DNA from: Lachnospiraceae bacterium 28-4 | GTDB lineage: Bacteria > Bacillota > Clostridia > Lachnospirales > Lachnospiraceae | DNA length: 64,000 nucleotides | Assembly: GCA_000403275.2 (NCBI GenBank) | Contig: KE159600.1 | Span: 517,708-581,707, forward strand | Direction of reading: 5' to 3' | The notes under the pieces: generated by a model | Database searches by the model: none | What the model was told of the DNA's origin: nothing | The model's input: the letters and a program-made list of their open reading frames with translations, nothing else | Translations under genes and position numbers: made by a program | Shown here: positions 1 through 8,298 of the stretch, piece after piece | Layout of the letters: every line of letters begins with the position of its first letter | Numbering within the stretch: the stretch's first letter is position 1

Positions 1-793
1 GCCCATAGGTATAATAAATATAATCGAACTCATCGTCATTCACCTGCAAATCCTCGCCCATAACGGTGAACCGCCGCAACAATTCCCCGTAATCGTATCT
101 GTCCCTCGTCGCCTCCGCCAGATTTTTCTCCAGACTTTCCGATGAATTCTTGTCCTTAGAAAAAGACTTGATGTCCGCCTTTATCCTCTCGCTGATCTTT
201 TTCCACTGATCCAGCGTAATTTCCAGTTTTTCCTGCTCCTGCCAGTATATATGGGCATCCCGGCAGAATAATCTGCGCCATCGCTCTTTTTCCTCCGGCG
301 TCATAGCGTTATTTTTCAGATAACGGTAAATCCTCTCTGCCGTCAGCCCTCCCGCATCTTCTTTCAAATAGTGAAGCTTGTTTCTTGCCTCCCCATCGCT
401 GTCCAACTCTCCCATGGGAAGAGCCATTTCCAATATAACGTTTTCCACAGCGGCATCCACCGCCAGATCCCAAGGCTCCCCTTCCTTTTCCCTATAATGA
501 TAACTATGGTAAAACACAAAATGAAACAATACATGAAGGTACAGCCTGACCGGATATCCTGTTTCTTCCCGGTATTTTTTCAGCAGCCAGGCAGGATCAT
601 AGTACAGCTTACCGCCATCCGCCGCAGCTCCGCCCAATCCGTTGCGGGCCTCCGCCTCCAGCCGTGACAACGCCGTATCCAGAAAACGCATATTGACTAC
701 AATGCTGTCCCTCGCCAGCTTCATTACTTCGCCGGCCAGTTCCCCGATCCTCTCCTGCCGCCATGCCTGTTCTTCTTCCCTCTCTCTTACCAT
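1..793 (-). CDS. VWA/DUF2201-type putative metallopeptidase protein (partial)
   Basis: This frame is open on the minus strand from an ATG at 793 to the window edge, so the C-terminus is missing. The visible 264 residues are rich in Glu and Arg. Residues 87-91 read H-V-L-F-H and are followed about 20 residues later by a D-L-A-x-D-A-A-x-E-N-V segment. This arrangement recalls the degenerate zincin-like N-terminal domain (DUF2201) of VWA-like proteins, with Val in place of the catalytic Glu of HExxH. Those proteins usually carry a C-terminal VWA domain, which would lie outside the window, and usually sit beside a MoxR-type AAA ATPase, which is not seen here. A second in-frame ATG lies at 805; 793 is preferred because a GGGG stretch sits about 8 bases upstream. 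It follows the MutS-like gene by 57 bases and is probably co-transcribed. Family assignment is tentative. Confidence 0.55.
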   Translation of the reverse strand, partial: MVREREEEQAWRQERIGELAGEVMKLARDSIVVNMRFLDTALSRLEAEARNGLGGAAADGGKLYYDPAWLLKKYREETGYPVRLYLHVLFHFVFYHSYHYREKEGEPWDLAVDAAVENVILEMALPMGELDSDGEARNKLHYLKEDAGGLTAERIYRYLKNNAMTPEEKERWRRLFCRDAHIYWQEQEKLEITLDQWKKISERIKADIKSFSKDKNSSESLEKNLAEATRDRYDYGELLRRFTVMGEDLQVNDDEFDYIYYTYG

Positions 794-850
794 CTTTAAC
801 CCCATTTCCGCGCAGCTTTTGTCCCAACTTTATTAAAACAGCACCGCTTA

Positions 851-2467
851 TTATTCCATTTTATCACGATCCGCATAGCCAGGCAATCGGCACAGCAGTC
901 CATAACGCGCAGCGATATCCCTCGCATAGCTCAATCCATCCGGCGTCGTCCGCTCCACCTTATAACTTCGGATACCGCCTTCCTTATTCTCCATCTGCGC
1001 CACCAGATTATCGATCTTTCCTTTATTTCCCGGGTAATGATTATATTCTTCCAACTTTTGCGTCAAATCATGAATATGAGTTACAAAAATTCCCCCGCAC
1101 CCTATGACCCCGATATTGGACAAGACCTCGGAAGCAATATATTCTGCCTCCATCCCGCTTGTACTGGCAAAGGATTCATCCATCAGGAGAATATCCGTAT
1201 CTTCCAATACCTCCATGATTTTTCCCAGCCTGGCGCACTCGCTTTCCAGCCTTCCTTTTCCGTAATTATTCTCATCCGATACCGGAAAATGAGTAAATAT
1301 TCCCGTTACCGGGCTGATACATGCCCTCCGTGCCGGAACAAACAACCCCAGCTGGAACAATGCCTGAGCCATTCCAATCGAATAAGCGAAAATAGACTTG
1401 CCTCCATGGTTTGGCCCCGTAACCAAATAAAACCTTCCTTTTTCGTCATAGGAAAAGGAATTGGAAACTACCGTTTTTTCCACTTCTTTGACCGCCAATA
1501 CCGGATTATAGACTTCTGCCAGATTACATCTTTTTTCATCCATAAGAGCGACCTCCGGCTTGCAAAAGAAAAATCCCTTTTCTTCCATATCCAAAATAAA
1601 CTTTACGCCCGCCGTTAGAAAACGGATATCGTCCAGGATCTGCACCAGCCACGATGTATTTAAGGAAAAATATTTCTGCACCGCAGGGCCGAAACTCCTT
1701 ATCGTCCTGGCAAAGATCGTATTCAACGCCGATCGGGTGGAAGTCTCCACCGCTTTCGCATCTCCTATATGCAATCCCTTATTGATGGAAAATAACGGGG
1801 TTATATAGGACATGCTTTCTTTCCCCGTCTTTTTCAGAAGCTTATCCATCACCGTTCCCTGATGGAATCTTTCCATATTCACCGAAACAATTCCGGCCTC
1901 CTGCACGTGAAGCGTCTCGTCCAGGTTGACGCCAAGCGTTATACTTTTCACAAGCCCGAAATTCGTTTCTTCTTTGGCAAGTTCCCTTTTCAGGTTCCGG
2001 TATTCTTCCCCTTCCGCCACTTCCCTTACTTTATCCTGCAAGGCGCGCAGCCCTTTGGAACCCGTTTCCAGCACGAGGATGTTCTCCGCAAACAAATCCA
2101 CAATCTCGATGTACATTTCCAGAAACCGGATGGAACCCAGCGCAGATTCGATGGAAAACTCTCCGCCCATCGCCCGGCTCATATCCGATACATTCCGAAT
2201 CACCGGCACAGCCTTGCAAAATACATCATACCATTCTCTATTCTTTAATATATCCTCCACAATATCCAGCCGGTACCGCAATACTTCCCCGTCGGTGGAA
2301 AAAAAATCCCGGAGCTTCAAATCCGTCATTCCCCTGTAGCCATCCTTCACAAGAATGATCAGTGATTCTAATTGCAGTTCCTTGACAAAGTCATAATTTT
2401 TCATCCGGTAAAAGGCACGTTTTTCCTCACTGTATCCGCCGGGGTACAAAAGACTGAGATTTTCCAT
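851..2467 (-). CDS. MutS-related DNA-binding ATPase (MutS domain III/V only)
   Basis: A 538-residue protein with the MutS core and ATPase domains but no mismatch-recognition domain I, so it is not canonical MutS. The Walker A segment GPNHGGKS is at residues 351-358, the Walker B region LLMDESFAST begins near 427, and a T-H-x-H-D motif follows near 463, all typical of the MutS dimeric ATPase. The preceding 250 residues are helical, as in the lever/clamp region. MutS-like proteins without domain I occur widely in Clostridia; their role is not settled and may be recombination or DNA-structure recognition rather than mismatch repair. A GGGAG ribosome site lies just before the ATG at 2467. It is followed closely by the partial DUF2201-type gene. 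Confidence 0.85.
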   Translation of the reverse strand: MENLSLLYPGGYSEEKRAFYRMKNYDFVKELQLESLIILVKDGYRGMTDLKLRDFFSTDGEVLRYRLDIVEDILKNREWYDVFCKAVPVIRNVSDMSRAMGGEFSIESALGSIRFLEMYIEIVDLFAENILVLETGSKGLRALQDKVREVAEGEEYRNLKRELAKEETNFGLVKSITLGVNLDETLHVQEAGIVSVNMERFHQGTVMDKLLKKTGKESMSYITPLFSINKGLHIGDAKAVETSTRSALNTIFARTIRSFGPAVQKYFSLNTSWLVQILDDIRFLTAGVKFILDMEEKGFFFCKPEVALMDEKRCNLAEVYNPVLAVKEVEKTVVSNSFSYDEKGRFYLVTGPNHGGKSIFAYSIGMAQALFQLGLFVPARRACISPVTGIFTHFPVSDENNYGKGRLESECARLGKIMEVLEDTDILLMDESFASTSGMEAEYIASEVLSNIGVIGCGGIFVTHIHDLTQKLEEYNHYPGNKGKIDNLVAQMENKEGGIRSYKVERTTPDGLSYARDIAARYGLLCRLPGYADRDKME

Positions 2468-2531
2468 AGGCTATTCTCCCAATAATTATATATGATGATA
2501 ATTCTTTTATATATTGTAGAAACCTACAACT

Positions 2532-2604
2532 CCCCTCATAAGAAAATAAAGAAAAAAAGCCCCATTCCAACGGAGCTTTTTTTCTTTATTTTCTTATGAG
2601 GGGG
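2532..2604. terminator. Long bidirectional hairpin (29-bp perfect inverted repeat)
   Basis: Arms 2532-2560 and 2576-2604 are perfect reverse complements over 29 bp (the right arm begins at or next to 2575/2576), around a loop of about 14 bases. The inner part, an A7-GC stretch facing GC-T7, is a typical bidirectional Rho-independent terminator. It is extended outward by a further 18 or so paired bases including CCCCTCATAAG. It lies between the stop of the small membrane peptide gene and the start of the MutS-like gene, both leftward. Termination is inferred from structure; the long outer stem could also be an element end. Confidence 0.65.
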
Positions 2605-2746
2605 GAGATAGTGAGTTTTAAATAGTGAGTTCTTCAACTATCTGAATTAATAATAAGTGATAAATGTGTCCGTTATGTGTTTAGTTTTGAAAAAACCTAT
2701 AAAATTTCATAACCATTCATAAATTAAATCTAAAATAATATTAAAT

Positions 2747-2863
2747 TTAAAAATTCTCCTCATCCTCGCTCGCCGCCACTGCCGACACTACGGAAGTTAC
2801 CGCCGATATAATTACCGCAATAATACAAATAAGCAAACCGCCGCCCAGAATCAAGATTTCCAT
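2747..2863 (-). CDS. 38-residue single-pass membrane peptide
   Basis: Short ORF of 38 codons. The sequence starts MEILILGGGLLICIIAVIIS, continues through a small-residue Ala/Val/Ser segment and ends in an acidic tail (SEDEENF). It has one hydrophobic segment of about 27 residues, so it should span or insert into the membrane. Support for expression: AAGAGG lies about 9 bases before the ATG, and an extended -10 box (TGC-TATAAT, minus strand 2943-2938) lies about 75 bases upstream. The long hairpin at 2532-2604 follows the stop. No family was recognised. It could be a small membrane regulator or a toxin-like peptide; that is inference only. The longer ORF in another frame over 2760-3056 has no such features. 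Confidence 0.5.
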   Translation of the reverse strand: MEILILGGGLLICIIAVIISAVTSVVSAVAASEDEENF

Positions 2864-2937
2864 TATTTTTTACCTCTTTTCCCTTTTTATTCTTATACCC
2901 TTGTTTCCCTTTTTTTGTCAAATCATTATGTTGATAT

Positions 2938-2946
2938 ATTATAGCA
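2938..2946 (-). promoter_or_regulatory. Extended -10 promoter for the 38-residue peptide
   Basis: On the minus strand TGC-TATAAT is read at 2946-2938, an extended -10 motif. No good -35 box is present, as often seen with TGn promoters. The predicted start near 2931 leaves a leader of about 70 bases before the peptide ATG at 2863. Confidence 0.4.
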
Positions 2947-3105
2947 CACTTGTCTGGATTTTGCACGAAAAAACTAACAGAATACCATGGCAATTCATTT
3001 TTACAAATGACCGTTATTCCCCTCTTTTCGCGCCCCTTCCTATGAACCATCCCCATTTCCTGCCATATAATGATAATATATTACAAATATTTCAGGTGAT
3101 GTCGC

Positions 3106-3585
3106 ATGAATGCTGCAATAGACCTACCTTCCATCATTGACCATCTTTCCAATGGCGCGTATCCTCTGCTCGGCAGCGGTTCCGGGCGCAGAGTCTACGA
3201 TCTTGGCGACGGCAGCGCATTGAAAGTTGCCAGAAATGCCAAAGGTTACGCACAAAACCAGGTGGAATCCATTATTTCCGAAATGGATGATTCCGATCTT
3301 TTCGCCAAAGTTTTATTTGTTTCCCCGGATAACCGTTATCTCGTTATGGAAAAGGCAGACCCGGTTTCCGATTTCTCCGTGATACGCAATTATTTTCACG
3401 TAAACACCAACCGGGAACTTTTCCAGCTCGCCAATTTTCAATACATCCCCCATAAATACAATCTGTTGGCCGTCGATCTCTGCCGCCCGGCAAACTGGGG
3501 ACTCATCCAGAGCCGTCCCGTCATTATTGATTATGGCTTTACCCGGAGGATACGCCGAAAATACTATTCCATATTTAACCTCTGA
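3106..3585 (+). CDS. Small protein-kinase-like protein
   Basis: A 159-residue protein. Residues 22-41 contain LGSGSGRRVYDLGDGSALKV, which resembles the glycine-rich loop followed by the ATP-binding Lys of protein kinases. LVMEKADPVSD near residue 79 resembles a hinge. VIIDYGFTRRI near residue 138 resembles the metal-binding DFG segment with Tyr instead of Phe. The HRD-type catalytic loop is not evident in the 159 residues, roughly half a normal kinase domain, so catalysis is uncertain. It may be a compact aminoglycoside-phosphotransferase or Ser/Thr-kinase-like fold. It converges with, and overlaps by 11 bases, the radical SAM gene on the other strand. A GGTGAT sequence lies just before the ATG. 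Confidence 0.6.
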   Translation: MNAAIDLPSIIDHLSNGAYPLLGSGSGRRVYDLGDGSALKVARNAKGYAQNQVESIISEMDDSDLFAKVLFVSPDNRYLVMEKADPVSDFSVIRNYFHVNTNRELFQLANFQYIPHKYNLLAVDLCRPANWGLIQSRPVIIDYGFTRRIRRKYYSIFNL

Positions 3586-4264
3586 CCTGCGCGCAGGGAA
3601 CAAACGGCCTTACCGCTTCCGCCAGTTCCTCCATTTCTTCCCTGCTGTATGAATGGAAAACCGGCGCGATCACCCCCTGGCTTTCCTGGTAACTTTGCAA
3701 AAAATAAGCCTTCGCTCCTCTTATTTCCTCTCCTATAGCCTCCATATCTTTTTTTCCATGCAGTTCTTTCACCACTGTTGTGCGGAATTCATAATCGATT
3801 CCACTTGCCATCATAAGATCTATCGTTTCCCTGATTTTCCCCACATCTATTTTTTCCAAACCAACCGTTTCCCCATAACGCTCCATACTGTTTTTCACGT
3901 CCATGGCAATATAATCCAGCAATCCGTCCTCCAACAGTTCCCCCACTACTTCCGGCCGGAGGCCATTCGTATCCAATTTCACCAAATAACCCATTTCCTT
4001 TATTTTTCCGGCCAATTCCCCCAACTCCTTTTCCAGTGTCGGCTCCCCGCCGGTAATGCATACGCCCGACAAAATTCCCTTCCTTTTTTTCAAAAAAGCA
4101 AACAGTTCTTCCTCTCCTATTTCCGCCTGGCTCTCCGGCCTCAATACCAAATCCCCATTCTGGCAAAAAGGGCACCGGCAATTACATCCCCCCAAAAAAA
4201 CCGCAGCCGCCACATGCCCGGGATAATCCAAAAGCGTTGTCTTATTCAATCCATATATTTTCAT
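3575..4264 (-). CDS. Radical SAM NrdG-type activating enzyme
   Basis: A 229-residue radical SAM protein. Cys27, Cys31 and Cys34 form the CX3CX2C motif for the 4Fe-4S cluster, and ITGGEPTLEK further along is the SAM-binding GGE motif. The short N-terminus (KTTLLDYPGHVAA) and overall length match the family annotated as anaerobic ribonucleoside-triphosphate reductase activating protein (NrdG2 type), which would generate a glycyl radical on a partner enzyme. No nrdD or other glycyl-radical enzyme is adjacent, so the partner is unknown. Extra Cys residues occur at 29 and in the C-terminal FVPCAQVRG tail. Confidence 0.85.
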   Translation of the reverse strand: MKIYGLNKTTLLDYPGHVAAAVFLGGCNCRCPFCQNGDLVLRPESQAEIGEEELFAFLKKRKGILSGVCITGGEPTLEKELGELAGKIKEMGYLVKLDTNGLRPEVVGELLEDGLLDYIAMDVKNSMERYGETVGLEKIDVGKIRETIDLMMASGIDYEFRTTVVKELHGKKDMEAIGEEIRGAKAYFLQSYQESQGVIAPVFHSYSREEMEELAEAVRPFVPCAQVRG

Positions 4265-4528
4265 CCGAACTCATCCTTTCCTCATGGATATCTCATTCTT
4301 CCAGCCCGGCTGGTTCTGTAATCTTGATCCATTTCCTTAGTGAAATCTGATGGAAAGCTCCGGCAGAAAACCGGCCCCCGCCAACCCCTGACTCCGCCGC
4401 CCTGTCCCCGCTGCCTCCCTATGACGCTGATAAAAATTGATTTCCGTACTTCCTGTCTTCTTGCCCTTTCCAGTCATATATATTATACTTGTATCGGTGC
4501 AATATTTCAAAAGTGAAATGAGGTAAGA

Positions 4529-5059
4529 ATGGATCTGCACGAAAAATATATGAAGGAAGCCTTAAAACAGGCGAAAAAAGCATATTTACTCGGGGAAGTC
4601 CCGATTGGCTGCGTGATCGTCCGCGACGGAAAGATCATAGGCCGGGGATATAATCGCCGCAATACGGATAAAAATACCCTGGCACACGCGGAAATAACGG
4701 CGATCAATAAAGCCAGCAAAAAAATAGGCGACTGGCGTCTGGAGGATTGTACGCTCTATGTTACCCTGGAACCATGCCAGATGTGTTCCGGCGCGATCGT
4801 CCAGGCACGCATTCCGGAAGTCGTTATGGGATGTATGAACCCCAAGGCTGGTTGCGGAGGTTCCATCCTCAACCTGCTGGAAATGCCCCAGTTCAACCAT
4901 CAGGTTCATGTGACCCGCGGCATACTCGAAACGGAATGCAGCCATATGATCACTACTTTCTTCAAAGAACTCCGCCAGCGTAACAAAGATAGAAAAACTT
5001 CCGGCGAAAGTATTCCCAGCAAAAGTATTTCTGACGAAGGCAATTCCGACGTTTACTAA
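4529..5059 (+). CDS. tadA: tRNA-specific adenosine deaminase TadA
   Basis: Converts the wobble adenosine of tRNA-Arg(ACG) to inosine in the cytoplasm. The zinc and catalytic residues of the CDA fold are visible: H53-A-E55 and P82-C83-x-x-C86. The core of about 150 residues is normal; a polar 20-residue Ser/Lys-rich tail follows. GAGG lies 8 bases before the ATG. Its location immediately upstream of the SRP RNA gene is a conserved Firmicute arrangement and supports both calls. Confidence 0.95.
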   Translation: MDLHEKYMKEALKQAKKAYLLGEVPIGCVIVRDGKIIGRGYNRRNTDKNTLAHAEITAINKASKKIGDWRLEDCTLYVTLEPCQMCSGAIVQARIPEVVMGCMNPKAGCGGSILNLLEMPQFNHQVHVTRGILETECSHMITTFFKELRQRNKDRKTSGESIPSKSISDEGNSDVY

Positions 5060-5063
5060 AACA

Positions 5064-5092
5064 TTGACAAGCCCGGCAAAAAACAGTATACT
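5064..5092 (+). promoter_or_regulatory. Sigma-70 promoter of the SRP RNA
   Basis: TTGACA at 5064-5069 and TATACT at 5087-5092 are separated by exactly 17 bases. The predicted start, about 7 bases downstream near 5099, coincides with the first base of the closing helix of the SRP RNA. A near-consensus promoter fits a stable RNA gene. Confidence 0.85.
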
Positions 5093-5098
5093 AAAAAC

Positions 5099-5366
5099 AC
5101 CGTGCAGCCGGGGCGTTAGCGGTGTCCTGTACCTACAATCCGCTTTAGTAGGGGTGATGTTCTGTCGCGGGCTTTTATTTGGTATAGCTGCCCTTTATAA
5201 GTGGCGTTGAAGTTTGGGTCTTACGCAATGGGAATCTGCGAACCGTGTCAGGTTGGGAACAAAGCAGCACTAAGCGGAATCTTCCATGTGCCGTAAGGGT
5301 GCCTGGCGGAGTTAACTGTAAAGGTAACGTATATTGATGCGGCTCAATACAGAACGCACGGTATTT
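5099..5366 (+). ncRNA. ffs: Signal recognition particle RNA (large Gram-positive type)
   Basis: The RNA scaffold of the SRP, binding Ffh for co-translational membrane targeting. The universally conserved helix 8 segment is present around 5240-5270: GTGTCAGGTT, a GGAA tetraloop closed by G-C, then AAAGCAGCAC, giving the standard asymmetric loop. The 5' Alu-like part includes GTCCTGTACCTACAATCCGC. The ends are defined by a closing helix: ACCGTGC at 5099-5105 pairs with GCACGGT at 5356-5362, followed by a T-rich stretch. The length of about 268 nt matches the Bacillus/Clostridium large form rather than 4.5S RNA. Confidence 0.9.
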
Positions 5367-5405
5367 TATATTATGAAACGATATCAGTCTATAGAGGAAT
5401 CTGAA

Positions 5406-6350
5406 ATGGATTTGCATAATTGCACACTTTGTCCAAGAAATTGCCATGCCGACAGAATAAACGGCCAGACAGGATATTGCGGCCAAACGGATCAAATAAG
5501 GGCGGCGAGAGCCGCTCTTCATATGTGGGAAGAACCTTGCATCTCAGGACAGACCGGTTCCGGTACTGTCTTTTTTTCAGGCTGTAATATGGGCTGCATT
5601 TTTTGTCAGAACCATACCATTTCCCAGGGCATGGCCGGAAAAGAAATATCCGTGGAGCGCCTTGCCCAAATCTTTTTGGAGCTTCAAAACCAACATGCCT
5701 GTAATATCAACCTCGTTACCCCGACTCATTTTATCCCTCAGATCAAAAAAGCGCTGGAAGACGCAAAGGCCGGCGGCCTTTCCATACCCGTCGTTTATAA
5801 CACCAGTTCTTATGAAAAAGCGGATATGCTGAAGGAACTGGACGGCCTTATCGACATTTATCTCCCGGATCTGAAATATTTTTCTCCCGTTCTCAGCAAA
5901 AAATATTCATTTGCCGAGGATTATTTTATGCATGCCTCTTCTGCTATCCATGAAATGGTACGCCAGACCGGAACACCCGTTTTTGCTCCCCAGCCCCTGA
6001 CAGGCCCCATGGATGAGAAGGATGATTATTCCGGCCCTTTGATGAAAAAGGGAGTGATTGTAAGGCATCTCATGCTGCCCGGATGCATCGAGGACTCCCG
6101 GCAGGTTCTGCAATATTTATATCGCACCTACAAAAATGACATATACGTCAGTATTATGAACCAGTATACCCCAATCCTCTCAGCCCAGGACGCACAAACC
6201 TGTCCCGAATTAAACCGTCCCGTCACTTCCAGGGAATATGATAAACTGACGGACTACGCCCTGCATATCGGAATAGAAAATGGTTTTATCCAGGACGGCG
6301 GCACCTGCCTAGAAAGCTTTATCCCCCCCTTTGACTGTTCCGGCATATAA
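5406..6350 (+). CDS. PflX-type radical SAM protein
   Basis: A 314-residue radical SAM protein of the PflX/COG1313 group. It has an N-terminal Cys cluster (C6, C9, C13, C25) and the CX3CX2C motif at Cys60, Cys64, Cys67. The pattern NLVTPTHFIPQI and the YLPDLKYF segment are characteristic of this group. The reaction is unknown; members are presumed to modify a protein or activate a glycyl-radical enzyme. The start at 5406 is chosen because GAGG lies 9 bases upstream and because the earlier in-frame ATGs at 5334-5373 lie in, or within a few bases of, the SRP RNA and have no ribosome site. dnaX, which follows the SRP RNA in many Firmicutes, is absent here. Confidence 0.8.
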   Translation: MDLHNCTLCPRNCHADRINGQTGYCGQTDQIRAARAALHMWEEPCISGQTGSGTVFFSGCNMGCIFCQNHTISQGMAGKEISVERLAQIFLELQNQHACNINLVTPTHFIPQIKKALEDAKAGGLSIPVVYNTSSYEKADMLKELDGLIDIYLPDLKYFSPVLSKKYSFAEDYFMHASSAIHEMVRQTGTPVFAPQPLTGPMDEKDDYSGPLMKKGVIVRHLMLPGCIEDSRQVLQYLYRTYKNDIYVSIMNQYTPILSAQDAQTCPELNRPVTSREYDKLTDYALHIGIENGFIQDGGTCLESFIPPFDCSGI

Positions 6351-6365
6351 ATAAATACTTCCCTT

Positions 6366-7310
6366 TTATATTTTTACTTTACGAAGATAATATCCGAATT
6401 TTCCCGGTTCCGCCTTCCCGCCGCAGCATTCGAAAGCCTCAAACCCAAACATCAGAGCCACCATTTTTTCCCTTTCATAATATACTCCCGGCACGCCGAG
6501 GTAAAAATCTCCGCATTTATCCCTATTTTTTTCCTGACCGTCCTTTCCCTGCCCTCTCGCAGATCTCTCCTCCTTCGTCTCATCCAACGGCTCTCTCCCA
6601 AGAACGATATGCCGGTAATTATAAAATCCGTGGAGCAAAAAACTATTATTGGCCAAGTGCTGATAGTCTCCCGTCATAACGACAAAATCTTTCGGCTGTA
6701 TGGATATGTATTTCCTCTCATCCTCATAAGGATGCACCACCGGATACATTTTGCAAAGCTGCTCCCACTTGTCGTCTAAAATAACCTCCTCCATCCTGAT
6801 TTCTTTTTCCCGGTTTCCGCCCAATTTCTCCCTGTTTATACTTTTCTTTGGCTCCGGCGCGCTCTCTTTTTTTACCGCCTTTTTCTTCTCTTCCTTTTTT
6901 TCCGCCGCATGGAACTCCTTTTTTTCCTGCGGACGATCTGACTCTTTTTTCTCCGCCACGGATATCGTTTGGCATTTTCCCTCAATCACTTCCGTATCCG
7001 ATATTTTTATCGTAAACCGCTCCACTTCCCCAATGGTCATTCTTTCTGTGCCTGTCAGAACTCCCTCTCCGTTCTTTTCCCACTCTCCGCTCCCATTATG
7101 GAGAAACAGCTTCCCTATCACATATTCTTCTTTTTCATTTCCGACATATATGTCATATTTCTTTCCTGCCAGCTCCGCCATTCCTGACACGCGCATAGCA
7201 AAGCTCCACGCATTCCCTGACACTTCTATTTTTATGAATCCGGCTCCCCTGATCCGGTTTCCCTGCTCCAGATAAGAAAGATAAATCACTTTTTTATAAT
7301 AGTCAGCCAT
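6366..7310 (-). CDS. DUF6128-like protein of unknown function
   Basis: A 314-residue cytoplasmic-looking protein. The N-terminal 100 residues (KVIYLSYLEQGNRIRGAGFI and on) form a beta-rich domain; residues of about 108-175 are a Lys/Glu-rich low-complexity linker, probably unstructured or coiled coil; the C-terminal part contains PFEDERKYISIQPKDF-like and DFYLGVPGVYYEREKMVA segments. This two-domain layout is seen in Lachnospiraceae hypotheticals (DUF6128 in my recollection). GGAGG lies 7 bases before the ATG at 7310; an upstream ATG at 7337 lacks such a site. It converges with the PflX gene 15 bases away. Function unknown. Confidence 0.6.
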   Translation of the reverse strand: MADYYKKVIYLSYLEQGNRIRGAGFIKIEVSGNAWSFAMRVSGMAELAGKKYDIYVGNEKEEYVIGKLFLHNGSGEWEKNGEGVLTGTERMTIGEVERFTIKISDTEVIEGKCQTISVAEKKESDRPQEKKEFHAAEKKEEKKKAVKKESAPEPKKSINREKLGGNREKEIRMEEVILDDKWEQLCKMYPVVHPYEDERKYISIQPKDFVVMTGDYQHLANNSFLLHGFYNYRHIVLGREPLDETKEERSARGQGKDGQEKNRDKCGDFYLGVPGVYYEREKMVALMFGFEAFECCGGKAEPGKFGYYLRKVKI

Positions 7311-7413
7311 GGATGTCCTCCTTTCCGCATTCTTCATTTACCGTTTCCTAATTTTATGCGGACGGCCTCTTATTTATGCTGACAAGCTCTTATCTCTCCG
7401 GCGAGGTTTCCCA

Positions 7414-8298
7414 TCATGTTTCTGACCAAAACATGCTTTGTTCTTCCAGAAACTTCATAAAGCCGTCCACCCCTCCTCCTATTTTCCTGACTCCCTCCGG
7501 CCGTCCTCCTTCCGTATGGGATACATCAAAAAAATCACCGCCTTTTGTTTTTTCCGTCATCATAAAACTATCGCTGCCGTAAATTCCCTCGCCAAATCCC
7601 ACATATTCATCTCCCCAGAAAGAGCATTCCGCATCTGTGATTCCATACTCCCGCTGCAAAAAGCCGTACAAAATATCCGCATTATCGCTTTTACTGGAAA
7701 TCCCCACCTCGAGATATTTCGCATCCGTCGTGGCGGACACATCCATCCCATATTTCTTTCCTATTCTTTCTGCCAGCGCTATCATGCCTTTGATTCCTCC
7801 CCGGAAACCATGCTTTTCCAATAAAAAAAGCAATTCTTCACGCTCTCCCTCCTGCAAAAACAGGGCATCTCCCCTTTGGTTCCCCACCATCAGATCAATC
7901 TTGCAGTAATTCGGTCTGCTGAATACGATATCCGTAGGGATTTCATAAGTTTGCAGCAAAAGCCTGTGAATCTCATAACAAATATCATGTATCTTTAGTA
8001 TTTCCTCTTTTACCGGGATTTTTTCCTCCAGCAAAAACAACTGCCCTTTCTCATCAAAGCTATAATTATAGGCCCCTCTTCCCAAGCCCAAAAATAAATT
8101 CCGCCTTTCTTCCGGCGTAAAATATTCGTGCAGCCTTCCGCCCGCAATGTTTTCCATCGTCGTCCCGCTGATAATTGCCAGCTTTACTCCCTCCGCCAAT
8201 AAACGCTTCATCGGTTTCGCCACCTGATCCGCCGAAGCCTTGCGGGAAACTACCGCTGTTCCATCCCAGTCAAAAAAAATCGCCTTATATTTCTTCAC
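7414..8298 (-). CDS. HAD-superfamily hydrolase
   Basis: A 294-residue HAD phosphatase. Motif I DWDGT is at residues 10-14 (nucleophile D10, acid/base D12), motif II is IISGTT near residue 59, and the metal-binding motif IV is WGDEYVGFGEG near residue 228. The long insertion between motifs II and III indicates a Cof/sucrose-phosphatase type (class IIB) cap. The start overlaps the end of the GH65 gene by 14 bases, which suggests translational coupling and a role in the same disaccharide pathway, for example dephosphorylating a sugar phosphate. It is not a beta-phosphoglucomutase of the usual small type. Confidence 0.8.
   Translation of the reverse strand: MKKYKAIFFDWDGTAVVSRKASADQVAKPMKRLLAEGVKLAIISGTTMENIAGGRLHEYFTPEERRNLFLGLGRGAYNYSFDEKGQLFLLEEKIPVKEEILKIHDICYEIHRLLLQTYEIPTDIVFSRPNYCKIDLMVGNQRGDALFLQEGEREELLFLLEKHGFRGGIKGMIALAERIGKKYGMDVSATTDAKYLEVGISSKSDNADILYGFLQREYGITDAECSFWGDEYVGFGEGIYGSDSFMMTEKTKGGDFFDVSHTEGGRPEGVRKIGGGVDGFMKFLEEQSMFWSET

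Noticed and set aside
2760-3056. 98-codon minus-strand ORF
   Set aside because: No ribosome site, no family resemblance; it covers the better supported 38-codon ORF in another frame and its promoter.
5334-5405. Longer N-terminus for the PflX-type protein
   Set aside because: The extra codons begin inside the SRP RNA and have no ribosome site; 5406 has GAGG 9 bases upstream.
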